Shown: positions 1 to 10,844 of the stretch, one piece after another
Layout: every line of letters starts with the position of its first letter
How positions within the stretch are numbered: the first letter of the stretch is position 1
Assembly (NCBI GenBank): GCA_965112735.1
Contig: OZ218950.1
Span: forward strand, 5,580,001-5,644,000
Direction of reading: 5' to 3'
Length of the DNA stretch: 64,000 nucleotides
Source of the DNA: Phaeosaccion multiseriatum
Lineage: Eukaryota; Ochrophyta, other classes
Program-made: the position numbers and the translations under genes
Notes under the pieces: generated by a model
Seen by the model: only the letters and a program-made list of their open reading frames with translations
Told to the model about the DNA's origin: nothing
The model's database searches: none

Positions 1-1375
1 CTGGCAGAGCGGGTGCACCGAGACTACGAGGTCCGGGTCGTACTCCAGCAGGGCCTCTGTGAAACGATTGAAGTTGCTGAAGGTCATGATGCGGTCGCTC
101 AACCACCGAGTGGGAGGGAAACGCATGTACTCGTACATCGTCCGCCACACAATGGGGTTTTTGGCCGCGTACTTTAGGGGAGCGCGAGGGGGGGGGGTAA
201 GGGGGGACTCCAACGGTGAGGGGGGTTTGGAGCGGGAACGGGAAATGGCTTTTGCTCAGCGTAACCCATAATACCCCAGCTTCTCTTTCATACCTGGTAG
301 GCAGGGACGGCATTGCTGGTGGGCCACCTCGAATGCTCCGTCCAAATATCCACCATGGTGACGTTGAACGATCCTGGAGGAGGACCAGAGTGGAGTGAGG
401 GAAGGAAGAAGGCGTCTTCCACCCTTTCCATCCATGTACCACCATGCGTCTATTACCTCCCCCCTTACCTGGGTAGAGCTGGTCGAAGGCCGCCTCAAGA
501 GCCTCTGCCGAAGCCCGGTGGCCCCCGCCAGTGTCGCTCATGAGTATGAGCACGTTCACCTGTCGTGCCGTGTGGTTTTTTTCAGCGCAAAAAAAAGGCA
601 TCACCCAATATTTGCTGGCGGTGAGGGACATTCGAGCTCTCCTCCCCTAATCATACTCTTCACCTCTCGCCCCTGACGGTCCTGCATACCCATCCTTTGT
701 GCGTACCTTGGCGTTGCCCCCTCTTGCCCTCCTCTTCCTTGTGACAACCTCAACACTTCGGTTGTTGACCATCTCCGTGTAATTTTTGCGCTGCTCCCGC
801 AGGTACCTGGCCTTTTGGCTGCCGCGACGATCCTGGTAGTGATCGCCATCGTCTTCTTCAGAGGAATCGGAAGCCACAGCCTCTCCGTTCTGTGGGGGCA
901 AAGAATTGAGCTCTGCATGAATGCCCACAGTTTTTTTTGCTATTTGCACGGGGGGGCTCTCTTCATTCAAGATGGTCGAGGTGCGCAAATACGAGCATAC
1001 CTCTTTTCTCCTACGCTTCTCTCTTCTGCGGCGGCGGCGCACCAAGGCGGCCTGTCGAAGGTGATTGAAAGCACGTTTGACTTTCGTCCCGTGCCGCGAG
1101 TACCCAACCTTCTCCCAGCACCCCCAGGGAGAAAGACACGGAGCGGGACCGGCAGAGGGGAAAGAGACGGGAGTAACAGGAGAAGGACAAGGGCTGCGTA
1201 AGACTGGAGTGCGGTATATGACTCGGGCTTGTCTCCTCACCTGATCCGGAAGCTCGCCCTCTTCGATCACCTGCTCCTCCGTGCGCCAACGCGAAAAGAG
1301 TGTGCTGGACCCCAGTGTAACCAGGTGCACCAGCGTGGTGGTGAGCATGATAACCATCCTACCCCTTCTATGCAT
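1..1375 (-). CDS. MGD1: Monogalactosyldiacylglycerol (MGDG) synthase, 5' part, truncated at window edge
   Basis: This enzyme transfers galactose from UDP-galactose to diacylglycerol to make MGDG, the main thylakoid lipid, in the plastid envelope. Five in-phase exons are visible on the minus strand: 1375-1241, 1051-707, 559-469, 373-294 and 171 to the window edge. The diagnostic match is the family block VLILMSDTGGGHRASAEA at about residue 163, followed by a DIWTEHSRWP segment and a block ending PDLVVSVHPLCQ; all three are characteristic of GT28-type MGDG synthases. The first exon encodes a hydrophobic leader (MVIMLTTTLVHLVTLGSS), which suits ER-signal-plus-transit targeting to a secondary plastid. 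The second exon is highly charged and not conserved. The catalytic C-terminal half lies outside the window. An in-frame ATG six codons downstream (1357) is an alternative start. Family assignment is firm; the first two exons are less certain. Confidence 0.88.
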
Positions 1376-2008
1376 GCATTGAAGCGTTTGCAGAGGTACG
1401 TGCAAAGCAATTGGATAATGGGTGCGGTGTTGGGCACTTGAATTACAACTCGCCAACTTTGCTATTTGTAGGATTTGAACGTTGCACGTACGTACCCGTA
1501 CGTAGCCCTCCCCGCCCCTCCTTCTCTGTAATTTTACTTCGTACTTTGCTTTTCGCCGGGATACAGAACAGTTCAGTCTTTTGGGCCTGGAGATTGTGCA
1601 GTAGCGAGTGGGAAGAGGGGAAGGCCTACGGATCGCCAAAGGGGCCTCACGATGCAGGCAAGACTGAAAGGGCCAAGGGCTGGCTCCACTCTCACCACTC
1701 TTCTCGAAGGGCGGGTCCCTTTGTGCAGGTAAGTCTTAAAGAGCCAAAAATTACACTTGCACTCAAAGGGACAGAGGCGACGGAACTATAAATCCCGACT
1801 TTTCGCATACACCCCACTGTATAATTCGAGACCGATTTTGCATTGTGTTGGTTGGCCCCAGGCCCCTCCCCACCCGCCCCCAGCCGCGGTGTCTCAACGC
1901 GTGACACTTGCTGGGTAAGAGCCTGCCCTTACGCCATTCCAAATCACTCGCTGCCCTCTCTCCGACTCACGCATGAATGACGATGCCTCAGATGCGTGAG
2001 ATGCCTCC
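1376..2008. other. Intergenic: MGDG synthase start to PRP38B-like gene end
   Basis: This stretch holds the presumed promoter of the MGDG synthase gene and the 3' end of the next minus-strand gene. I see no convincing coding exon. A short AT-richer patch near 1790-1825 stands out from the GC-rich surroundings, but I cannot assign it a role. Confidence 0.5.
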
Positions 2009-5000
2009 TCAAGGGTTCTTGGGCGCAGAAGCATCTCCGTACATCTTCTTGAGATCAGCCATTCGCTTGAGGCCCTCTGCCGACACCTTGACCCCTGCCT
2101 GCCCACCGCCGCCCTCATCCCTGCTCGGGCTCCTCTTGCCACCCCCGCCTCCCCCCCCCCCTCCTCTGTGCATGGGCCTCTCGGGACTCCTGCTGCGGCT
2201 CTTGTGCCTGGATGTGAATCGGTCCATCTTCAGACTCAGGGAGCCCTTGTAACTCGCCGGTCGCGCAGCATAGTCTTTCCCAGTTGCCTCCACCTGTGGC
2301 CAAGCAAAGAAGAGCATCACATCACATGTACACACACGCTGGTTGAGAGAGAGTCACCGAGAGACACCGAGACGGAAAGAGACAGCAAGATAGGAGGGAC
2401 TGAAGCAAGAAAGGAGGGCCATGCCCTTCCCGCACAAAACACCCGAAGCCCACGCACGGATTGAGATGGAGGAGGTCTGTCCGGTCGGGGTGTTACAGCA
2501 CCAGTTCCACGGAAGTACTGACCTTGGATCTCTCCTTCGCCTGGACCTGTGCCAGGAGCTGGTTCATGCTCATACCCCCCTCCAAGAAGGCATTGCCGTT
2601 ACTGTCTCCCCCCCCCCCGGCCGCGCCTGAGCTTCGACTCCGGCTTCGACTGTCATGGCGCCGCCTGCTGCTGTGCCCGTCTCTGCTTCTACTGCGGCTC
2701 CTCCTCTTACTGCGTTCACCGCCCCGTCGAGACGAGGAGTGTCTGCTGCCACTCGAGTGTGTGTCCTTCCTGCGCCCTCTGTTCCGCGCGTAGGATATGG
2801 AAAAAGAAAGAACAAATGCCCGTGTAAAGTCGTCAGGCGTGAGGAGAGCAATTACGCTACACTGTCATCACCAAGGAGACAGCACGGTGCAGGATTTGCC
2901 TGGTGTAGAGAAACAAGCCCCCCCCCCCCCCCCCCATCACGTACCTACTCAAACTTCGACTTCTGCTATCCCCGCGACGCTCTCCGTCCCTGCTCCTCTT
3001 GTGCCTCCTCTCGTCGTCTCTGCCATCGTCTCTGTCTCTGTCGCTCCGCCGCGAGCTGTCGCGTCCATCCCTCCTATGTCTGTGTCTGTCTCTATCTCGG
3101 CTGTCATCCCTCCCATCTCTTCCCTTTCTTCTGTCTCGGCTACTGTCTCTTCTGTCCCCCCTACTTCCCCCGCCTCTGTCTCTGTCCCTGCTGCCTCTAT
3201 GGTCTCCTCTATCTCTGTCTCTGTCTCTGCCCCTGTCCCTATCCCTGTCGGCGCTGCATCTGTTTTCTTCCTCTCGATCTCTGTCCCTGCTGCGGCTCTG
3301 CTCCTTCCTATCGACCAACTGAATCTCCCCCAGGCCCACCAGTTCACTGAGAAGAAATACAAACAAGACACGACGAGAAGAAAAAACACAACAAGGGCGA
3401 AAGTTAAGGACTGTAGACAGACGAGAGCAAAGGCCGGTTTGTTCGATTGTTCGACCTGTCCAGGAGCCCCCTACTCTCTCCTTCCTCCCGAGTCTCCTCA
3501 CTCACGTGTTACCGTACTCCGGGAAGCGCACGAGGTACTGTCCGTCTTGCTCGTGAGAGTCCTCCACCTCCACGCTCTCCACGACGGCCGCATACCAGGC
3601 CACTTCATTCTCCTCGTCCTGTGTGGAGTGGATCATGTCGAATGATGATGTGTAGAGCAAAAGACGCACCAAGCACACGGAAAAGAACACGAAGAGAGAG
3701 AGAGACAGAGAGAGAAGGTCAGAAGAGTTGAAGAGGAAAGGAAGAAAGAGGCGGACTCCGGCCCCGACCTTAGCGGCTGGCGCAACCCTTTCTTCGCCTT
3801 GCGAGTACCGTACCTACCTGGTAGAGTGCCTTCAGTTTGGTCCCCCTCTCGATGAGGTGGGCGATGGGCTTGTTCCCTTTGGCGAGCTTGAGCTTCTGAT
3901 CATGGAGGAGGAACTGAACCTGCGGTGCGGTAGAGGGGTGCCAGGAGGTGTGAGTGCCCACCCACCCCGCCGTGCGCCAAACATGCCCGCAACATTCCTC
4001 CGTAGCGTCTCACGCACACTGCCGGCCACACACACAACACACACACACACACACCTTGAGGCTGCGATCCACTTTGACAGGAATCCTCGGAAGCATAGTT
4101 CCGTGATACTTCATTTCCTGAGTCACAACAAGACAAGACAAGGAATTAGTCACAGCCACTCTTCGGTGGAAGCACAGCAGCAAGTAGCAGATGGGAGCAG
4201 CGGAGTGATCCATCCATACCTGAATGAGCTTCTTGGTGTACTCAGACATTGTCATTGTGGGGCCATCGGGCACTGGTTTGAACTCCTCATTGTCGTGCAG
4301 CAGCGGCTCGATCCAGCCCCACAGATCTTCGGGCGGACATGTGTACCTTAGGGGTTGCGGGGGGGGGCGGACAGATCAGCAGAAGCAGCAGCAATAGCAA
4401 AAAGATAAAGCACAAAGATATGGGCGACCTCGTTTAGTCCTTCTCCACGCAAAGCACACCTGAGGTAGAGGAGGCCGATGGCTCGGATATACGGACTGTC
4501 CGGGTGCTCCAGCAAAACCGTCATCTGCTCTTTGGTCACGCGCATCACAAGCAGCTTCATCAGCAGGCAGAAGGCTGAGCTGGGCGTTCGGCTGTGGGGA
4601 GCAAGGGACGCGCAAGCGTGAGCAATACCCAAAGGTTAGAGGAGGTGGGGACAAGAAGAGGAACATGCGACGTGGATGCACCTGCGGCAGCACCAGCGGC
4701 ATCGTTGTGGCTCCGCACGAGGAAGGGAAATCCTCTCTCCAGCTAATCATCCCGCACGTCCTTCCTTTCTCACCCCTTCTCACCTTGTACCGGCCGACCA
4801 CGGCCCGCAGGTGTCCACATTGTTATAAATCTCATCCACCACCTCCAAAAAGTCAGTCATCGCGTAGAGGGAGCGAAAGTACTCAGCCGCCACAATGTTC
4901 TGCGCCAGAAGATTGTTCATGTTATAGGTGGAGGTATTGCCATGAATGGGAAGCTCTCCATGCTGCATCTGCCTCCCCGCCGCCAGTTGCTCGACTTCAT

Positions 5001-5085
5001 CGTAGGCGGCCGTGGCCTTGTTCACTTCCACATAGCCCAGGCGGGCGGCCTTGACAGCTTGCCGCTCAAGGGCGCTCCGAGACAT
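2009..5085 (-). CDS. PRP38B: PRP38B-like pre-mRNA splicing factor with Tudor-like domain and RS tail
   Basis: Predicted spliceosomal (tri-snRNP/B-complex) protein of the PRP38 family, acting in the nucleus. Nine exons join in phase: 5085-4784, 4591-4460, 4346-4220, 4117-4055, 3919-3818, 3618-3506, 3346-2945, 2778-2523, 2293-2009, giving 593 aa. Exons 1-3 carry the PRP38 domain: a MNNLLAQNI segment, then EVVDEIYNNVDTCGPW, SSAFCLLMKL, DSPYIRAIGLLYLRC and PPEDLWGW. Exons 5-7 form a Tudor-like stretch (KLKALYQ, then EVAWYAAVVESV, then YLVRFPEYGNTE, about residues 232-295). From about residue 298 to 450 it is an Arg-Asp/Arg-Ser-rich RS domain. The last exon ends with a conserved-looking basic tail. 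Family members are known with RS tails; a Tudor-like module between the PRP38 domain and the RS tail is the unusual part. Family assignment is firm, domain boundaries approximate. Confidence 0.88.
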
Positions 5086-5403
5086 AGCTGCTGTAGCTCG
5101 AGCTAAAGCGGAAGTGGGGGCTGGCGCTAGGGTGAGAGGGCGTCGTGGGGTCGGCTCGAATTTTGGTTTCAGCTGGTTCGCCTTTGCCGTTGATAAATTT
5201 CGAGAGAGACAGAGAGAATGGCGAGAGAGGGTGTGTGTGTGTGTACACAGCTAGACTTTGGCGCATAAACCAACCCACATAAACCCTTCCGGAGGCAGAC
5301 CCCCAGGGCCAGTTGGTTGAGGTCTAAAACTGAAACTGAAACTGATTCCCTGCCCTCGCTTGCGTGCTTTGGGTTGTTGGAGAATCGGTTGGTTAGCAAA
5401 GGT
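5086..5403. other. Intergenic: PRP38B-like promoter region
   Basis: Lies between the start of the PRP38B-like gene and the stop of the upstream gene, both on the minus strand. It contains a short GA/GT-rich run near 5205-5242. No coding exon is supported. Confidence 0.5.
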
Positions 5404-5711
5404 CTACAGAGAACTATTGCTCTCCGTTGGTATTGGACTGAGCACCCTGCTGTTCGTGGCCTCCCTCCCTATGGAGGAGTGCTCCTTCTCCGTCCGGCCG
5501 TCGTCGTCATCCTCTCCACCACCACCCCCTCCTTCTCCTCCTTCTATACAGCAGCCACTCGCTTCTTCAAGCCCTTCGACGTCTACAAGACACTCTGACT
5601 TAATCGTGTCTTGTGTCTCCAAATGCTGAACTGCGTCGGTCGGTCCCACCTTCTCGGCCTCTGCAGCAGCATCAATAGTAGCTTTGGATGCAGACTCAGT
5701 CGCAGCAGCCT

Positions 5712-5749
<38 letters not shown>

Positions 5750-6808
5750 TTTCTCAGGGCAAAGAGCCTCTTCCCACCGGTGCTATCGAGCGTGAGTATG
5801 AAGCGAGAGATGTCCCAGACCTGTACGTTGAGCGCCAACAGGTTGAGGTAGTCTTCCAGTTCTCGTTTGAGCCTCTCCAGACCTCCTCTCTCTCCCCTCC
5901 GGAGCTTGGCGGGGAGGGGGGGAAGGGGCATGGCGCATTCGCCTTGGCACGCGCGATGCACAGCAGAGACTGCTGCCCTCGTGACCCCTGCCATTGCCCA
6001 TTTCTGGCCGGGGCGCAGTGTGCTCACCTCAAAGTGGAAGGTGGCACTCTTTCCTTCTCCAATGACCTTCACAGCCCGGATCTTCAACCCGGCAGGCAGC
6101 CGGCCTGTGCCCCGAAGAGTTGAGTGGAGAGCCTGCCGGGGAGAAATCCCATCCACGCTCCGCCTGCCGCCCCTGTTGCCCCTACCGCCCGCCACCCTCG
6201 TGCGCCCTGTGGGGCTGGACTGAGCCGAACCAGAGGATATACGACGACTTGCTTCAGGCTCCACTCCTGCAGGCTTGGCCCTCTGTCGCGTGAGCCTGGC
6301 ATGCTCAATCTTTCCGCCGTCTTTTCTGGTTCTCCGTGCCCCCTCTTCCCCTTTTCGAGTGCAGCAGGCTCTGCCGAGGACGCTGCTGCCTCCGCTCGTT
6401 TCTGTCCACGCCTGCTGAGAGCAACAAGTATAATTCTGTGATGTGAGCTGATCAAGCGACAAGCAACTCTTCCGTAATACACTTACGCTTGCTTACCTGT
6501 TGCCTCCTCCTCCTCGTGCCTTTCTTCCTCAGTGTCTTCTTCTCCTCTTTTGCATCCGCCTCTCGCGCCGCTATGCGAACGTCCACACCCAAATGAGGCG
6601 GAGCCCGAAAGAGCTCTCCATACTGCCGTTGAGGAAGCAGAGGGGCGGGGGAGGGGCTCATCCTTCTCCTATTTGGGTCGCTGCTTCTACTCTCCACCAT
6701 CTCCCCCATCGTTGTGCTCTTCACGACGATAGCCACTCCATCACCCGCGCTCAAGGCCCGGCCAAAAACCGTGCTATCAGTTGCAGAGACCACGTGCTTT
6801 TCAGCCAT
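5404..6808 (-). CDS. Unrecognised protein, three exons
   Basis: I do not recognise this family. Three exons join in phase (6808-6497, 6411-6028, 5904-5404), giving 398 aa. Exon 1 begins MAEKHVVSATDSTVF and ends in a Lys/Arg-rich stretch. Exon 2 is basic and low in complexity until a compact segment, GLKIRAVKVIGEGKSATFHF. Exon 3 carries an amphipathic segment (LERLKRELEDYLNLLAL followed by VWDISRFILTLDSTGGKRLF), then poly-Ala encoded by GCT/GCA repeats near 5710-5750, then an acidic tail. The ordered core spanning the end of exon 2 and the start of exon 3 looks like a small alpha/beta domain. Its start codon is head-to-head with the UFD1-like gene, so the two may share a promoter. The exon 3 acceptor was chosen for its long pyrimidine tract and phase; an earlier acceptor is possible. 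Confidence 0.6.
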
Positions 6809-6947
6809 GTCCCTACCGAGGGGAGGGCAATGCAGCTCAGGACTGAGGGGGGGCGGGAGCGATCGGGCTTTGTTGGCTTACGTTTTCCCGTTACAATACA
6901 TTGTACTTGTGCCCTGGATTTGTTGTTTATTCTTAACGCGCCAAAAG
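6809..6947. promoter_or_regulatory. Putative bidirectional promoter, unknown gene / UFD1-like gene
   Basis: Two genes point away from this 139-bp gap. An in-frame ATG at 6807 would extend the plus-strand gene so that it overlaps the start codon of the minus-strand gene, so 6948 is the more economical plus-strand start. No specific factor site is recognised. Confidence 0.4.
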
Positions 6948-9900
6948 ATGGTGCCTGGGGAGCAAGTAGGGAGGATGAAATCCTCGTACCGGTGCTATAG
7001 TGTCGCTTGCTTGGACAGACCTGAGCTGGAGGTGGGAGACAAGGTGAGTAAGCGTCTCCTTCAAAAATCCGCGATCCGGAGTCGAGACGGTCTGCTGGCT
7101 CACCTTCCCCCCGATCCCTCCATGTCGACCAGATGATTCTTCCTCAGTCGGCCTTCCAAGAAGCCCATCGGTTGCAGCTTCGCCTGCCTCTCATCTTTAT
7201 GCTAATCAACCCCTGTCGAAGAGATGCAGAGGAAGGGAAGGAAAAAGGAGGTGCTGGATGTATACGCCAATTCTGCAGCGTACTGGAGTTCAGTGCACGT
7301 GAAGGGAAGGTAAGTGTTGGCAGAAGCGGCCAGCGCGATAGTCGAGGCTCCCATCACTCTCTTTGTCCCTAACTGGCTGAACCTCTCCTCCTCCTCCTCC
7401 TCCTCCTCCTCCTCCTCCTCCTCCTCCTCCTCCTCCTCCTCCTCCTCCTCCTCCTCCTCCTCCTCCTCCTCCTCCTCCTCCTCCTCCTCCTCCTCCCTCC
7501 TCCTCCTCTTCTGCTTTCCTGTGAAGATGTTTCTACCACACTACATGATGCAAAATCTCATGACAAGGGAGGGGGGCATAGTGACGTTGATGAGCGTTGA
7601 CCGAGGCATTCCTCAGGCGAGCTTTGTGCGACTGCGGCCGCACGACACGGCTTTCTTCACGTCTGTCAAGTTTCAGGGCCCCAAGAGTCTCATGGAGGCC
7701 ACGCTTCGGCATTATTCCTTGCTGTCCAAGGGAGAGACGATATTGGTTGAGGTAGGTGGAGGGGCTGAATCGAATGGAGAGGAGGAGCCTTCTACAATTG
7801 CTCAACCCGCCTCGTCTTTATTTCCTACGACACTTTCACTCAATCAGCATTGCGGAACCCAGTTCCTTGTGACTGTGGACGCCGTGCGGCCTGATAAGCC
7901 CCATGGCGAAGAAAAGCAGCAGCACCAGCATCAGCAGCCTGCCGGCGTTCTGGACGACGTTGTGGGGCTGCTCGGAGACCTGGACCTGGAAGTGGACTTT
8001 ACGCTGCCATCTTGCGGAGATGCGGTAGGTGTGAGCGTAGCTGGGGAATAAATAGCCTTTGCTTTCTCCCTGTCTTGTCGCGACGGCAGCTATCTCACCA
8101 GCGCAGCCTGTCGAACTGTTTTTAATCGTGACTGCGCGCTTGCCGCCAGGTGGGGCTGGAGTCGTTGGGGGGGAAAGTCAGGAGGACCAGGCCCCCGCCG
8201 CCGGGGCACATCACCGGCAGGAAAGGCAGAGAGAGGGAAGATAGACAGACTCTCACTCCACGGAGGAGCTCACCCAAGGCCTCACTACCCACGCCCGCAG
8301 CTGCGAGGAGGGCAGGTGGTGCCGAGGGAGCGGGAGTGGCACCAGTGCCAGGTGCTGCTGTGGCCACCAACGCTGCGACCATCGCCAGGCGGCGCAGGAG
8401 CAGCGCAGCTGGCATGGGAACAGGCTCCGGATTGGCCCAATTCTCCGCCTTTGGGGGGCATGGGCGGCTGACAGATGACAAGACTGGCCGCACAGACAGG
8501 GCAGGGGAGCGTGAGGGGGAGCGAAGAGTACATCATGAAGAAAGCGTCGAGAGAGAGGCGACTTTAACAGCGAGTAATGGGGGTTTCCCGCAAGGGCAGG
8601 CGTGTCCCGAGTGTGGCAAGGAGGTGAGCAGAAGTCGGACGTGCTCGGAGGGCATGACCACCGAGAGTTTCGTTGGGCTTGTTCCGCGCCTCGCTTCGCT
8701 CCTCTCCACCCGCTCTGGACTTTTGACATTCGCTTTCTCCGTGCCCTGTGCTGTGCTGTAAAAGGTTCCGCTGTCCAATATGGAAGTGCACGTTCTTCGC
8801 TGCCGGCGGAACGCAGCCTACCGCAAGGTGGAATGTGAGCGGGCGGACTGCAGCCACGTATGCACGCAAGGTGCAATGGCGCAGCACGAGAGAGACTGCC
8901 ACGCTAAAGAGCCCTGCCCAGCGTGCGGGGAAGCGGTGGAAAGATGCGCCTTGCCAGCGCATGAGCAGGAGGAGTGCAAAGAGAGGTGGGTGCAGGGCAA
9001 GGCAAGGGAAAGGAGGAGGTACTCTGGAAGCGGGCCCAGCCACTCTCTGGGCTGGCCTGGGATAAACAGAGGAAGGAGGACTGACTCCCTCCTCATCTGC
9101 TCGTGCTTTCCCCCTTCCCTCCCTGCGCAGGTCGATCGCCTGCGAGTTCTGCCAAGTGAATGTGAAGGTGCATGAGTTGTCGGAACACATTGCGTACTGC
9201 GGATCGAGGACAGACAAGTGAGTTGCGGCCGGCGTATGGGGCTTGGACTCTGTCCCCTTGTGTCTCAATCTCTCGTGTTGCCTGCGTGCTGCCTTACGCT
9301 CTGTGCACGCAACATGATTGGTGTTCCACAGGTGTGACGAATGCGGTGAGTTCATCCCGCTGAAGGAGTACGAGCAGCACAGCCGCGCGTGCACCGGACC
9401 GAAGGTATGGCAAGGCCAACCCCCCAGCCAGTCCAGGCCAACAAGAAGGCACGAGGGGAGGGGCGGCCGCGGCACATCGGCCTCCCGTCCACAGTCCTTC
9501 CTCGTTAGACTCCGTCATGATATGCCCCGCGGTGTCCTCAGCCACCTTCCTGTCCCCAGATCCGTTACTCTTCTCACGGCAGACTCTCTTTCCTCTGTGG
9601 CTGGGTGGGTGAGTGCAGGAGAAGAGGAGCACGGAGAGCCTGAGGCGCAGTGGACGTGTAATGGCAAGAGTCGCCGCGGCAAGAAGCAGCTCTGTAGAGG
9701 CTGCCCAGCTTCTGGCTAGGGCCCGAGAGAGGAACAGCTTGCTGATGGCTCGGCTGGAGGAGCAGCAGCAGCAAGCCATGCCTGTCAATGGCGTTGTGAC
9801 AGCTGCGGGGATGGCAGCTGCTGTCCAACTCCAGAGAGCGAGCGTAGCGTGCCTCGCCCAGCCGGGAGGGGGCGCTGCTGTGGGCGGCGACGATGGCTCA

Positions 9901-10819
9901 AGTCTTGACCCTTGGGTCTGTGACATGTGCACGTTGGAGAACCAATCCCTGCACTTGTCGTGCGCGGCCTGCTCAGCGACCAAGGTGAGCGCTTGCTTGT
10001 GATGGAGAGAGGGGGGATGAGGTGATGTCTTGCTTGGTGCTTTGCTCACGGGTCTCCTTGCGCCCCGAAATCAATCAGCCCATCATTCCCGCCGGAAACC
10101 AGTCGGATGAAGTGCGAGCACCGGAAGCAGCAGCTCCAGGAGGAGCGTCAACAGGGGCGTCAACAGGAGCACCAACACGAGCACCGGCAGCAGGAAGTGA
10201 TGTTGGCTTGGACGCGGGGACTTTGAGCGTTGTGAGTGAAGACAGGGAGGGCACTGCTGCTCGCTCGCCAAGGCCGAGCCCGCACGAAGCGAGCGCCCCG
10301 TGTGTGCAGTCCACAGATGCAGTAGGAGCCGTCCCCCTCTCTCTCCGGCCGACTGCAAGGAAGGGGAGGAGGCAGCCAGAGATGGAGGAGATGGAGGAGC
10401 CAGTAGCAGGAGCAGCAGGAGCAGGAGCAGCAGCAGCAGCAGTAGCAGCAAGAGCAGCGCTCAACCCCGCACCGAGTGGTAGCCGTAGCGGCGGCGGAAG
10501 AGCGCCCTGCAAGAAGGAGCCGGCTGCGGCTACTGGCAGGTCTGCAGCAAGGGAGGGGGACTTTCCTCGCGAGAGCGGTCCGTGTAGTTTGGTGATGGAG
10601 GGGGCACCGGCAAGCCTGACTGTTCGCCTTACTGCTCACCCACCCGCGTCCACGGTGAGCGATCGGAAAGATTGCTCTCGAGCGGCTCTCGCGCCCCGGA
10701 CGGCAGCAGCAGCAGCAGCGGGAAGTACATCGGCGGGCAAACTACGGCACCGCATCGACCTGAGCCGACAGACCAGATTGTTGGCCGCCGGTAACAGAGC
10801 TGATTCATCTCATTTCTAA
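6948..10819 (+). CDS. UFD1-domain protein with SHP box, TRAF-like zinc fingers and RanBP2-type zinc finger
   Basis: Likely a cofactor of the p97/CDC48 ATPase in ubiquitin-dependent proteostasis. Nine exons join in phase (6948-7043, 7133-7309, 7527-8024, 8150-8623, 8765-8985, 9131-9217, 9332-9404, 9619-9984, 10079-10819), giving 910 aa. The UFD1 fold covers roughly residues 15-160: YRCYSVACLDRPELEVGDK, CSVLEFSAREGK, FLPHYMMQNL, then LLSKGETILVEV. At about residue 355 FSAFGGHGRL matches the SHP box that binds p97. Residues about 405-542 hold Cys/His fingers (CPECGKE, CPACGEAVERC, CEFCQ, CDECGEF) like those in plant UFD1-type zinc-finger proteins (PRLI-interacting factor K). DPWVCDMCTLEN...CAAC near 640 is a RanBP2-type finger, which often binds ubiquitin. 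The last exon is low-complexity. The intron before exon 3 is mostly a TCC microsatellite. Its 3' end is only 25 bp from the convergent next gene. Confidence 0.85.
7385..7507. repeat. (TCC)n microsatellite forming the polypyrimidine tract of an intron
   Basis: About 40 tandem TCC units lie in intron 2 of the UFD1-like gene and run to within 20 bp of the 3' splice site, in effect an expanded polypyrimidine tract. Confidence 0.95.
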
Positions 10820-10844
10820 CAGGATGTATTCATTAGCTTACTGT

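Noticed and set aside
647-1639. Single 330-codon minus-strand open frame as an independent gene
   Set aside because: Its pieces fit better as two exons of the MGDG synthase with consensus splice sites at 1240/1051 and 707.
2797-3645. Plus-strand 282-codon open frame rich in Ser, Val and Pro
   Set aside because: It is the antisense of the RS domain and Tudor exons of the PRP38B-like gene, which has recognisable domains.
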